Source of the DNA: Chitinophaga qingshengii
Lineage (GTDB): Bacteria; Bacteroidota; Bacteroidia; Chitinophagales; Chitinophagaceae
Assembly: GCF_014529935.1 (NCBI RefSeq)
Contig: NZ_JACVFC010000001.1
Location: 1,736,001-1,800,000, forward strand
Length of the DNA: 64,000 bases
Direction: 5' to 3'
The notes beneath the pieces were generated by a model that was not told the DNA's origin, did not search any database, and worked only from the letters and a program-made list of their open reading frames with translations. Shown piece by piece: positions 52,952 to 60,460 of the stretch (position 1 is its first letter; each line of letters opens with the position of its first letter). The position numbers and the translations under genes are program-made.

Positions 52952-53491
52952 TTATCTATCGTTATGCCCGCGACCATGGCCACGGCCTCTGTTACCGTTA
53001 TCGTGTCCCCGGTCATTGTCATTTCCACGGCCACGGCCATTTCCGTTATTCCCCTTACCATACATCGGATGCCCTTTTACCACATAGTACTTACTGTCTC
53101 TGCTATCGCGGATAATATCCTGCTTTCCATACCAGCCCGGTCCTTTATAACGGGCATACCTGCTTCTGTATACATCCGGATGCAGCCAGGGCTGCGGTTC
53201 GTTCACCACCACCTTATATCCCCGGTACACATCAAAATGATACCTGTTAGGTAACGCGGGCGAATAACGCCAGCTGTTTCCGTTTAAATAAACATATTCG
53301 CCCCGGGGAATATCATAATACACATCAATGTCCGGGAAATAATAATACTGTGCATAATCATACCCTACCGGTCCCCATACCGGCTGGTTACCGATATTCA
53401 CATTGACATTCAGTCTTACCTGGGCCTGCACAGGCCTGTTAACCACTAAGACACTCATTATCAGTAAAGCAAAAAATAACAGCTTTTTCAT
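52952..53491 (-). CDS. Secreted protein with Gly/Asn/Asp/Arg/His-rich tail
   Basis: A 179-residue exported protein (signal peptide ending near PVQAQ). The N-terminal part contains aromatic short motifs (YDYAQYYYFPDIDVYYDIP and GEYVYLNGNSWRY). The C-terminal 35 residues are a low-complexity tail of G, N, R, D and H (for example NGRGRGNDNDRGHDNGNRG), which could bind metals or anions. No known domain was recognised. It belongs to a common type of small Bacteroidota envelope proteins with YxWGxW-like motifs; function unknown. Confidence 0.65.
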   Translation of the reverse strand: MKKLLFFALLIMSVLVVNRPVQAQVRLNVNVNIGNQPVWGPVGYDYAQYYYFPDIDVYYDIPRGEYVYLNGNSWRYSPALPNRYHFDVYRGYKVVVNEPQPWLHPDVYRSRYARYKGPGWYGKQDIIRDSRDSKYYVVKGHPMYGKGNNGNGRGRGNDNDRGHDNGNRGRGHGRGHNDR

Positions 53492-53599
53492 GATAGCGTG
53501 ATTTTATTATGATAAAGACAAAGGTAGTGCCAGTTTGGAAATGCTTTGCCAGCCAACGATTGCGCGAAATACAGGCGATTCCGTTGCCACCATAAAAAA

Positions 53600-53627
53600 G
53601 GTGCGCTGCCCATCATAGCAACGCACC
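53600..53627 (-). terminator. Terminator after the PepSY-like gene
   Basis: GGTGCG/TGC (53600-53609) and GCA/CGCACC (53618-53627) pair over 9 of 10 positions with an A-C mismatch. On the minus strand a T run (CTTTTTTATGG) follows. It lies 33 bp downstream of the stop of the PepSY-like gene. Confidence 0.6.
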
Positions 53628-53660
53628 AGCCCTTCCCACTTTGCTCATGTATGTTGTTCG

Positions 53661-54071
53661 TTAATACTTTAGTAGTCTGCCATGAGCATCAAACAGGATA
53701 TCTTTTTTGTGGACTTCCGCTTCATAATTCACTTCTCCATTGGCCTTTGTAATCTTTGCCGCTTCTGCAATACGGACGCCTTTGTAATGTTCCTTCACAT
53801 AATTGGTTACCGCCGCCGGCAGGGCCGATACAGCAATGGTTTCCTCTGTTTCCTGTAACGCTCCCGTTTGGCTATACACCACGGACATATGTTTGCCCTG
53901 ATGCATGAAACCTGCTTCCAGTGCATCCCCTTCCTTTTCCCACTTCACCTGTTTAACATCGGGATAGGCTTTTTCAAATGCAGCTTTAGCGGCCGCAGGC
54001 ACTTTTACCTGTGCTGCCGCTCTCGCCGTGATACCGGTGGCCATAACGGCCAGCAAAAGATACTTATACAT
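53661..54071 (-). CDS. PepSY-like (DUF2874) small exported protein
   Basis: A 136-residue exported protein with a signal peptide cut near ARAAA-QVK. Two PepSY-like halves follow (VPAAAKAAFEKAYPDVKQVKWEKE and LPAAVTNYVKEHYKGVRIAEAAK), each of helix followed by two or three strands, as in BLIP-like DUF2874 proteins. They are thought to inhibit periplasmic proteases or to bind metals; the role here is not known. It is divergent from the lone receiver gene (54249). Confidence 0.8.
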   Translation of the reverse strand: MYKYLLLAVMATGITARAAAQVKVPAAAKAAFEKAYPDVKQVKWEKEGDALEAGFMHQGKHMSVVYSQTGALQETEETIAVSALPAAVTNYVKEHYKGVRIAEAAKITKANGEVNYEAEVHKKDILFDAHGRLLKY

Positions 54072-54248
54072 AACCTGTGTTTTAACGGCAACCTACAACC
54101 CGTTTCTGTTTTCTTTCTGTGCCGCCGATATTCTTCCTCACTTTGTTGCCGGGTACGGACAAACCCATAGGCCTATACCCGTTAAATGCGAGGAAAGAGG
54201 ATGGGCATCGCCTTTGCAGAGAAAATTTTAACAAACCTTTATCCTGTT

Positions 54249-54674
54249 ATGCAGACATATCCGCAGATTCTTATAGCCGACGATGACCCCGAAGATGTTT
54301 TTATTATGGAAATGATGTGCAAGGAGCTGGCATTTTCAGAACATATTCATTTTGTGCCGGATGGCGTAGTAGCATTAGAGTATCTGGACGCATTACTGGA
54401 AAAACCGCTGCCGGCCCTGATTATTCTGGACCTTAACATGCCCCGCCTTACGGGCACGCAAACACTGGAATTGCTGAAACAACATACCCGTTACCACAAT
54501 ATCCGGGTCATCATTTACTCTACCTTCCTCAATGAAATACAGAAACAGCAATGTATTAACCTGGGGGCAGAAGCCTTCGTTATTAAACCGGATACCTACG
54601 AAGAAGGACTGGAGATCATGCAGCAATTCCGCGATTGCAGTCTCGGTAATTATTCTTTCCCCATCGCCAGCTGA
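54249..54674 (+). CDS. Single-domain response regulator (receiver only)
   Basis: A 141-residue receiver with no output domain. The acidic pocket D11/D12, the phospho-acceptor D61 (LIILDLNMPRLTG), the switch Ser/Thr in VIIYST and the conserved Lys in FVIKP are all present. The open frame reaches back to 54186, but the Met at 54249 begins the receiver and is preceded by a gap after the PepSY-like gene. It is the Rcp1/CheY-like class, which usually receives phosphate from a separate kinase; no kinase is near. Its stop is adjacent to the stop of the convergent AraC gene. Confidence 0.85.
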   Translation: MQTYPQILIADDDPEDVFIMEMMCKELAFSEHIHFVPDGVVALEYLDALLEKPLPALIILDLNMPRLTGTQTLELLKQHTRYHNIRVIIYSTFLNEIQKQQCINLGAEAFVIKPDTYEEGLEIMQQFRDCSLGNYSFPIAS

Positions 54675-55529
54675 TCAGTCCGGCATAAATTGTCTGCGAA
54701 AAGCAGAAGGGTTCATACCCCGGTGCTTCCTGAACAGCCGGGTTAAATGGCTTTCATCGGTAAAGCTCAGCTCAGCAGCGATTTCGTTAATCCGGAGATC
54801 GCTGTGTTTTAACCGCGTCTCCACCAGTTTTAGTTTGTAGTTGGTGATATAATCCTGCAGATTTTCGTTGGTATGCTTTTTAAAATATCTCCCCAGATAA
54901 CTCTGTGAAATATGAAAATGCCGGGCGATGACTGCCGCCCTTAAAGCTGGCGGAGAATAGATATTTTCCTGTATATAACCGATGATATCCAGTACCGGTG
55001 TGGCCGTATGATCTCCCAGCTGCGCGGGCAGCTTCATGGCAATGTTACGCGCTACCACTGTAATCAGCGTATTCACCAGCTGACGGACCACTTCATTGTG
55101 ATATAACGGCCTGCCTGCCTGCTCCTGTATCAGCCCGGCCACAATAGCCGGTATCAACTGCTTGTCCGGCGCATAACTAACAATACACCCCGGCCGGTGG
55201 CTGGCATGCGCCAGGATAAATTCCATCCGGCGCGTCCATTCCTGCGTGTATAACAAAGCGGCCTCCTGGTTTTGCAGGTATATCCTGTTGAACCGGAGAA
55301 AGAAAAAATGCGTTTCCTCCTCTACTTCCAACAGATGAACGTCTTCCGGCGTTACCAGGAACAAATGCCCTTTACTATAGCGGAATTGATTGTTGTTGAT
55401 GGTTTGCCGGCCAGTACCCTCCACAATGTATACCAGCTCAAAGAAATTATGCCCGTGCGTTGCCAGCGGACAGCTGTCCGTCCTGATTTCTACGATTTCA
55501 AAGGGCTGATGAATACTCTCCCTGGCCAT
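54675..55529 (-). CDS. AraC-family transcriptional regulator
   Basis: A 284-residue regulator. The N-terminal half is a cupin-type ligand domain (LATHGHNFFELVYIVEGTGRQ, GHLFLVTPEDVHLLEVEEE). The C-terminal half has two helix-turn-helix units (FHISQSYLGRYFKKHTNENLQ and INEIAAELSFTDESHLTRLF). It is divergent from the NAD(P)H oxidoreductase gene at 55639; a perfect 14-bp palindrome at 55586-55599 lies between them, so it may control the oxidoreductase. Ligand unknown. Confidence 0.88.
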   Translation of the reverse strand: MARESIHQPFEIVEIRTDSCPLATHGHNFFELVYIVEGTGRQTINNNQFRYSKGHLFLVTPEDVHLLEVEEETHFFFLRFNRIYLQNQEAALLYTQEWTRRMEFILAHASHRPGCIVSYAPDKQLIPAIVAGLIQEQAGRPLYHNEVVRQLVNTLITVVARNIAMKLPAQLGDHTATPVLDIIGYIQENIYSPPALRAAVIARHFHISQSYLGRYFKKHTNENLQDYITNYKLKLVETRLKHSDLRINEIAAELSFTDESHLTRLFRKHRGMNPSAFRRQFMPD

Positions 55530-55585
55530 GGTATGATCGGTTTGTTACAAAAAAAACGAAAAATAATACAATGAAACAACCGTTC

Positions 55586-55599
55586 AAATTGTACAATTT
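55586..55599. promoter_or_regulatory. Perfect palindrome in the AraC/oxidoreductase intergenic gap
   Basis: AAATTGTACAATTT is a perfect 14-bp palindrome, 57 bp from the AraC start and 40 bp from the start of the oxidoreductase. It is a likely binding site for the divergent regulator, though AraC proteins more often bind direct repeats. Confidence 0.45.
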
Positions 55600-55638
55600 T
55601 ACGTTATCAAAAATAACAATACCCTACAATATCAACAA

Positions 55639-56388
55639 ATGAAAGTACTGATCATATTAGCGCACCCCGATCCCCGTTCACTGAACGCTTCGCTGAAAAA
55701 CGCTGCGGTTGACATACTGCAAAGCCAGGGTCATGAAGTAGTGGTAACAGACCTTTATCAACAGCAATGGGAGGCTTCAGCCGGCAGACAGGACTTCCCT
55801 TATCTCCCTGCCGGTGAGCGGCTGTACTACAGCGCAGTCTCTAAAAAAGCGTTCCTCAGCAACCAGCAATCCCCAGATATCACCGCCGAACAGGAAAAGC
55901 TGAAATGGGCAGACGTGATCCTGTTCCAGTTCCCCCTGTGGTGGTTCGGTTTACCCGCCATCCTCAAAGGGTGGATAGACCGGACCTTTGCCAATGGCTT
56001 TGGTTACGGTACCGGTAGCCGTTATGGTAACGGCACCCTGGCTGGTAAAAAAGCGATGTTGATGATCACTGCCGGCGCTTCTGCCCAACAGCTGAGCCCT
56101 TACGGCATCAGCGGCGCTATTGAAGACCTGATGTTCCCGGTACACCACGGCGTATTCTGGTATGCAGGCGCCGCCCCGCTGCCACCGTTTGTGGTCAACG
56201 ATGCCAACCAGGTGACCCCGGAACGGTTTGCCCTCATCCGCCGGGAGCTGGAACAGCGCCTGATCAGCATCCCAGACACAGCGCCCATTCCCTTCCGGAA
56301 CGGTAAAACAGATTATGATGAAAATGGAATATTGCCGCCACATCTGACAGCCAATAAGCATGGGTTTGCCCTGCACCTGGCAGACTAA
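55639..56388 (+). CDS. NAD(P)H oxidoreductase, flavodoxin-fold quinone reductase type
   Basis: A 249-residue flavoprotein of the MdaB/KefF/NQO1-like family. The FMN-binding start is MKVLIILAHPDPRSLNASL; the second cofactor segment is LFQFPLWWFGLPAILKGWIDR. It reduces quinones or similar compounds with NAD(P)H, protecting against electrophile stress. A divergent AraC regulator and a perfect palindrome sit upstream, suggesting inducible expression. Its 3' end overlaps the stop of doxX by 4 bp, which links it physically, not operonically, to the bufferin-like genes. Confidence 0.87.
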   Translation: MKVLIILAHPDPRSLNASLKNAAVDILQSQGHEVVVTDLYQQQWEASAGRQDFPYLPAGERLYYSAVSKKAFLSNQQSPDITAEQEKLKWADVILFQFPLWWFGLPAILKGWIDRTFANGFGYGTGSRYGNGTLAGKKAMLMITAGASAQQLSPYGISGAIEDLMFPVHHGVFWYAGAAPLPPFVVNDANQVTPERFALIRRELEQRLISIPDTAPIPFRNGKTDYDENGILPPHLTANKHGFALHLAD

Positions 56389-56813
56389 CGGGAGCGCTCC
56401 AACAGGGCGTCCAGCCCCGCTTTGCCGCTGCCGTACACCAGCAGGGTAAATAACATGAGGATATAGTATAGCGGGATCTCAAAACCATTATTGCCGGCCT
56501 CGAAGCCGTTGGCCCAATGCACGGTGATAATAGCCACCACCATGCTGAACATCAGCGGCAGCGTGATATACCGTACCCAAAGTCCCAGCGTGAGCAATAT
56601 CACGCCTGCCGATTCGGTGATAGCTACCACATAGGCGCTTACGTAAGGCACAGGAATATGTAGTTGGGCAAACCAGTCGCCGATACCGTGTATATCCTGC
56701 CATTTCAGCCGGGCAGGTTCAAAATAACCATAGGCCAGCACCAGCCGGAGTAATAGCAGAGGAATGTCTTTGAGCGCCGACAGGCGGCGTGCGTAGGAAG
56801 CGTAAGCGCGCAT
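56385..56813 (-). CDS. DoxX-family membrane protein of the bufferin-like operon
   Basis: A 142-residue protein with four hydrophobic segments (LLLLRLVLAYGYFEPA, VSAYVVAITESAGVILLTLG, LMFSMVVAIITVHWANGF, YYILMLFTLLVYG), the DoxX layout. In HvfABCD and BufABCD operons a DoxX-type gene is the fourth member and is thought to assist with redox or transport. Here it is the last gene, 6 bp after the BufC/HvfC-type gene. Its end overlaps the convergent oxidoreductase by 4 bp. DoxX proteins occur in other contexts too, so identity rests on the neighbourhood. Confidence 0.85.
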   Translation of the reverse strand: MRAYASYARRLSALKDIPLLLLRLVLAYGYFEPARLKWQDIHGIGDWFAQLHIPVPYVSAYVVAITESAGVILLTLGLWVRYITLPLMFSMVVAIITVHWANGFEAGNNGFEIPLYYILMLFTLLVYGSGKAGLDALLERSR

Positions 56814-56819
56814 GGTTTT

Positions 56820-57569
56820 TCAGGGTTGAAAGCCAAACACAAAATGTTGCTGTTGCATGTCCGTTAAAAAAGCGAGGGTATCTTTTTCCAGTTCTTCCGT
56901 TACCGTTATACCCAGCTGTGGCGCATATTCCAGTATGTCCTTTACCGTTATACCTGCGGCCAGTTGCTCTATCACAAAGGCCAGCCAGGGAGAAATACCG
57001 GTAAATTTTACGTTGCCGGTACCCGGCTCCCGGTGCAGCAATACAAACCAGGCCCCTTTCTCCTTCAGCAGCCGGGCGCGGCGGGCTTCACGGTGAACGG
57101 GGTATTTGAAAGACAACAGCCGGTATTCCGGATTCAGCACCAGCGGTGTTTCCAGCCAATGGCCCGTTGACACAAAAGCTGCCGGGGCGATGTCTTCCAT
57201 ATTAAACACTTCAATCTCCGCCCATTCAAAAGCCAGTAAATCGCTGAGGTACGGGATGTCATATACGTCGTCCCAATTGTTTTCCACTGCGTAAGTGTAA
57301 AACTCCAGGGGTAGTTTCCATACCTGGTAGGAAGTGCAGGCGTGGCGGGCAAAAAAGGTGCGGACCATACCCTCCCATTTACGCGCCGGAATATTGGCGC
57401 AGGTAATGGGATAGGCACTTTCCATGGTATCTTTTACCATATGCCGGATAGCCTGCCGGTAATGTGTCAGCCGGTCGGGGGCCACACCGGGGAGCGTGGT
57501 ACGGATACCGGTGCGGCAATGCTGCGTAAACCGGTGCTGTAACTGCGGTGTATCAGGCAACGAGCTCAT
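56820..57569 (-). CDS. DUF2063 MNIO partner protein (BufC/HvfC type)
   Basis: A 249-residue protein. The N-terminal part is a DUF2063 domain (LQHRFTQHCRTGIRTTL, LTHYRQAIRHMVKDTMESAYP), known as a partner that presents the precursor peptide to an MNIO enzyme; the C-terminal part (EYRLLSFKYPVHREARRA, WFVLLHREPG) is the usual extension in HvfC/BufC. Its start overlaps the end of the MNIO gene by 17 bp, which supports translational coupling. The two proteins probably form a complex that modifies the Cys-rich precursor made by the first gene of this operon. Confidence 0.88.
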   Translation of the reverse strand: MSSLPDTPQLQHRFTQHCRTGIRTTLPGVAPDRLTHYRQAIRHMVKDTMESAYPITCANIPARKWEGMVRTFFARHACTSYQVWKLPLEFYTYAVENNWDDVYDIPYLSDLLAFEWAEIEVFNMEDIAPAAFVSTGHWLETPLVLNPEYRLLSFKYPVHREARRARLLKEKGAWFVLLHREPGTGNVKFTGISPWLAFVIEQLAAGITVKDILEYAPQLGITVTEELEKDTLAFLTDMQQQHFVFGFQP

Positions 57570-58377
57570 GATGTTTCCATTGTTGGTGACAGATAGTTTT
57601 CAGCCGGGTCAGTTCCGCCTGCAGTTCGGGCATCTGCGGGATATTAAAATCCCGCTCCAGTAATACGGGAACGGGCCGTATCTGCCGGATGGTCCATTCA
57701 AACAGGTCGTATACCGGATCGGCAATAGGATGACCGTGGGTGTCCAGTATCATCTCCGGCGATACCTGTTCATGCCCCGCCATGTGGATATAAGCCACCT
57801 TGTCCAGCGGCAGCCGGGTAATAAAATCTTTTGCGTCGTAATGATGGTTAAAAGCGTTGATATAGATATTGTTCACATCCAGCAGCAGCTGGCATCCCGA
57901 GCGCTGCACCACTTCGCTGATAAAGTCGATCTCGCTCATTTCCGGCGATACGGGCGTGTAATAGGAAATGATTTCCATCGCCAGCGGCCGTTGCAGGTAA
58001 TCCTGCACCTGCTGTATACGCCCGGCCATATGCAGGGCGGCATCCATCCGGAAAGGCATGGGCAACAGGTCGTACAGATGTGCGTTATCACATTTGGAAT
58101 AACTCAGGTGTTCGGAATAAATACGTACCTGGTACTCGTCCAGGAAGGACTTTACATAACGCAGGAATTCCTTGTCCGGCTCCTCCGGGCTGCCGATAGA
58201 CAACGAAAGCCCGTGACAAAGCACCGGATATTTTTCCACCACGCGGTGCAGCATCTTTTTCCAGTACCCACCGATATGCATCCAGTTTTCCGGTGCAAAC
58301 TCTATAAAGTCGGGCGTGATCTGCGTTCCGCTGATCATCTCTTCCGCAAATTCGCGGCGAAAACCTAATCCTACCAT
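57553..58377 (-). CDS. DUF692/MNIO iron enzyme of bufferin type (BufB/HvfB)
   Basis: A 274-residue multinuclear non-heme iron-dependent oxidase, TIM barrel. The expected metal ligands are visible (numbering from 58377): H55 in CHGLSLSIG, H90 in YSEHLSYS, E135 in AMEIISYY, D167 and N169 in LLLDVNNIYIN, H198 in YIHMAGH, D212 and H214 in DTHGHP, and E241 in LLERDFNIP. The motif usually written E-N-x-S reads E-I-I-S here. In related systems it turns precursor cysteines into thiooxazole or oxazolone-thioamide groups that bind copper. The frame extends to 58401, but 58377 (MVGLGFRRE) is the family start. It follows the precursor gene after a hairpin. Confidence 0.9.
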   Translation of the reverse strand: MVGLGFRREFAEEMISGTQITPDFIEFAPENWMHIGGYWKKMLHRVVEKYPVLCHGLSLSIGSPEEPDKEFLRYVKSFLDEYQVRIYSEHLSYSKCDNAHLYDLLPMPFRMDAALHMAGRIQQVQDYLQRPLAMEIISYYTPVSPEMSEIDFISEVVQRSGCQLLLDVNNIYINAFNHHYDAKDFITRLPLDKVAYIHMAGHEQVSPEMILDTHGHPIADPVYDLFEWTIRQIRPVPVLLERDFNIPQMPELQAELTRLKTICHQQWKHHELVA

Positions 58378-58406
58378 GATTGACAGGTTTGAATGAAGCA
58401 ATAACA

Positions 58407-58436
58407 GAAAGGCCGGGCCTATTGTCCCGGCCTTTC
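58407..58436 (-). terminator. Hairpin between the RiPP precursor and MNIO genes
   Basis: GAAAGGCCGGG (58407-58417) and CCCGGCCTTTC (58426-58436) form a perfect 11-bp stem around an 8-nt loop. On the minus strand it is followed by TGTTATT. Such a partial terminator after a precursor gene would let more precursor than enzyme be made. It starts 10 bp after the precursor stop. Confidence 0.7.
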
Positions 58437-58446
58437 CAGGGGGAAA

Positions 58447-58779
58447 TTATTTACCGGATTTGGTACTGTCGGCCTTGTGTTTGCCGCCGGCTTTTTTGCC
58501 TTTTTTAGGGGCGCCTACACATTTGCCTTCAGCGCATTTGCCCTGGGCGCATTTGTGCTCTTTGGATTTGGCAGCGGAAGAGTCTTTGGAGCAAGCCAGC
58601 TCCACAGTGTTCACAGCAGATGCGGTGCCGGTCAAAACGCTTCTGACAGCGGCGCCGGAGCCCAGGTTGGTATAACTAACCGGGTTGGCATTCGTTTGCA
58701 GGGCGGTTAAACCCAGGATAGCGCTGGCTACGAGAGAGCCGGAAAAGAGCATTTTTTTGTTGATTGATTTGTTTTCCAT
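58447..58779 (-). CDS. Bufferin/HvfA-like Cys-rich RiPP precursor
   Basis: A 110-residue secreted peptide. A signal peptide (MLFSGSLVASAILGLTALQT, cut near TNANA) is followed by a short linker, then C63, and a core with C77, C82 and C87 spaced five residues apart: HKC, AQGKC, AEGKC. The tail is Lys/Gly-rich (KKGKKAGGKHKADSTKSGK). The repeated xxGKC pentad matches the EGKC-type motif of bufferins and HvfA, whose Cys are changed by MNIO enzymes to bind copper. It is the first gene of the MNIO/BufC/DoxX operon. The call rests on motif plus neighbourhood. Confidence 0.82.
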   Translation of the reverse strand: MENKSINKKMLFSGSLVASAILGLTALQTNANPVSYTNLGSGAAVRSVLTGTASAVNTVELACSKDSSAAKSKEHKCAQGKCAEGKCVGAPKKGKKAGGKHKADSTKSGK

Positions 58780-59109
58780 TTTTCGTGATTTTTTAGAAAC
58801 TGAGTGAAATAGTCAAAGGATATAAAAAGAAGTAGTGGTCACGATGGGGGTTCTCGTTCTCTGATAGCCTTTACCAACCTGTACCTTGGCGGGTTTTCGT
58901 ATAGCCTTGCTGTATAGATAAATGTTCGGAAAATGCGGAAAAGTACCCCTCAATTACTGCACCAGTTTTGCCCAGGGGGTTATTTTAGTCGTTTGCCTGT
59001 ACAAGCATACGGAAAATTAAATGTTTTAGTTTTCCACAGCCGGCAAATATTTGTTATCTAATTTATGCTATTTTTGGCGGGAACGCTTTTGCGCGATTAA
59101 AAAAGGCCC
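58780..59109. other. 330-bp divergent intergenic region
   Basis: No gene was found. On the minus side a near-match to the -7 element is TATCCTTTG (58822-58814), before the RiPP precursor. On the plus side an exact match TATTTTTG (59069-59076) lies 33 bp before the gene at 59110. The middle has no clear repeat or hairpin; a metal-responsive operator could be here but I see no known motif. Confidence 0.4.
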
Positions 59110-59835
59110 ATGAAAAATAAGATGCCCCCTGTAACCTCCGTTTATTTTATTTCATTGCTGAAGGCTTACTTGCGTGGAACTAAAACAAAACAGGAAGTCA
59201 TACAGGACCTATCGGGAGATATAAACCTACAACCTGGTGACCTGGAAGATACCGGTGAAGATGTAACCCGCCTTTTACTGAGGACAGCGACCGCGATGCA
59301 CGAGGACTATTATCAGGAAATTGTGGGGGCGCTCAGCCAGGCTACCGACTCCACGCCTACCCGCGAAGGTGTGATTCATCAGCTGGAGGCGCTGCTGGCT
59401 GGCCGCAGCAGCCAGAAAGACCTGCTGCAATGGGCTACCTGGCACAATGATCCGGGAGAAGATAATGGGGTCAGCTATTTTGAAGACCTGGCAGTGGACT
59501 ATTTCTGTACCCAGCTATTACCCAATCCGGCAGAACCACTTACCACCGACCATTACCAGCAGGCACTGAAAATATTTAAAAATCCGCTCCGCAACCAGCT
59601 GAAAGACAAAGTGGCACTGGTACTGCTGTTTGAAAAGGAAAAACAACGGTTTCTGTTTTATGTGGGCGACTATATACAGGGTCATACCGCTCCCGAACAA
59701 CTGGATGTATACCTGCTCAATAAATTTGGGATGGACCACTATTCTTTCCCTTACATGACTGCGCTCTCCAATATCATGTACGATCCGGCCAAATTACCGG
59801 CATTACTGAAAGTAGCGGCCGGCGGCCACGAATAG
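59110..59835 (+). CDS. Unknown protein with three internal repeats, divergent from the bufferin-like operon
   Basis: A 241-residue soluble, acidic protein. Three similar ~22-residue helical segments occur: FISLLKAYLRGTKTKQEVI, VIHQLEALLAGRSSQKDLL and FLFYVGDYIQGHTAPEQLD, sharing L-x-x-(Y/L)-(L/I)-x-G-x-(T/S). The shape recalls colicin-immunity-type helical proteins, but I have no family. It is divergent from the RiPP precursor and could be controlled together with it. An exact -7 element at 59069 precedes it. Function unknown. Confidence 0.6.
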   Translation: MKNKMPPVTSVYFISLLKAYLRGTKTKQEVIQDLSGDINLQPGDLEDTGEDVTRLLLRTATAMHEDYYQEIVGALSQATDSTPTREGVIHQLEALLAGRSSQKDLLQWATWHNDPGEDNGVSYFEDLAVDYFCTQLLPNPAEPLTTDHYQQALKIFKNPLRNQLKDKVALVLLFEKEKQRFLFYVGDYIQGHTAPEQLDVYLLNKFGMDHYSFPYMTALSNIMYDPAKLPALLKVAAGGHE

Positions 59836-59839
59836 CCCT

Positions 59840-60415
59840 TCATTTTTTCAATACGGTATTTCTCACCCGGCTGAGCGATTCCCGGGAAGTACCCAGGTAC
59901 GCGGCAATCTGGTGCTGTGGTATCCGCTGCTCAAACCAGGCGTAGGCCCGCAGGAACTCCTGGTACCGTTCTTCCAGGGGCTTTTGCAGAAACAACACCC
60001 GCCGCTGCAAAGCAATAAACGCCTGCTGCATGAGCATACGCCAATAGATATTCATCTGTGGAAAATCCGTAAACAACCGCTGCTGGCTGTCAAGATCCAG
60101 CTGTAATACCTCGCTTTCTTCCAGGGCGTCAATATGATAAATAGAGGGCGTAGCGGTGAGCATACTGTAGGGATCTGAAATCCACCAGTCTTCAAAGGCA
60201 AACTGCACGACGTGTTCCCGTCCTTCTTCATCGGTCTCGTATTGACGCAGACAACCTTTTATGACAAAATATTCTGACCGGCATACCTCCCCTTCTTCCA
60301 GCAGCAGCTCCTTCCGGCGCAGCTTCCGGTGACGGAAATAGGCGGGTAACAAGGCAATCTCCTCCTCCGTAAGGGAAATATACCGGCTGAAATGACGAAG
60401 CAGTAACGGATGCAT
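59840..60415 (-). CDS. Crp/Fnr-family transcriptional regulator
   Basis: A 191-residue regulator. The N-terminal cyclic-nucleotide-binding-like barrel is LLEEGEVCRSEYFVIKGCLRQY with VVQFAFEDWWISDP; the C-terminal helix-turn-helix is HQIAAYLGTSRESLSRVRNTV. It lacks the Cys cluster of FNR, so it does not look like an oxygen sensor of that type. It begins 45 bp after the ester-cyclase gene on the same strand and ends 4 bp from the convergent unknown gene. Targets are unknown. Confidence 0.88.
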   Translation of the reverse strand: MHPLLLRHFSRYISLTEEEIALLPAYFRHRKLRRKELLLEEGEVCRSEYFVIKGCLRQYETDEEGREHVVQFAFEDWWISDPYSMLTATPSIYHIDALEESEVLQLDLDSQQRLFTDFPQMNIYWRMLMQQAFIALQRRVLFLQKPLEERYQEFLRAYAWFEQRIPQHQIAAYLGTSRESLSRVRNTVLKK

Positions 60416-60460
60416 AGCAAATAAGCTATTGCATAGTTACAATTTTTTAAGATTCCCCGC

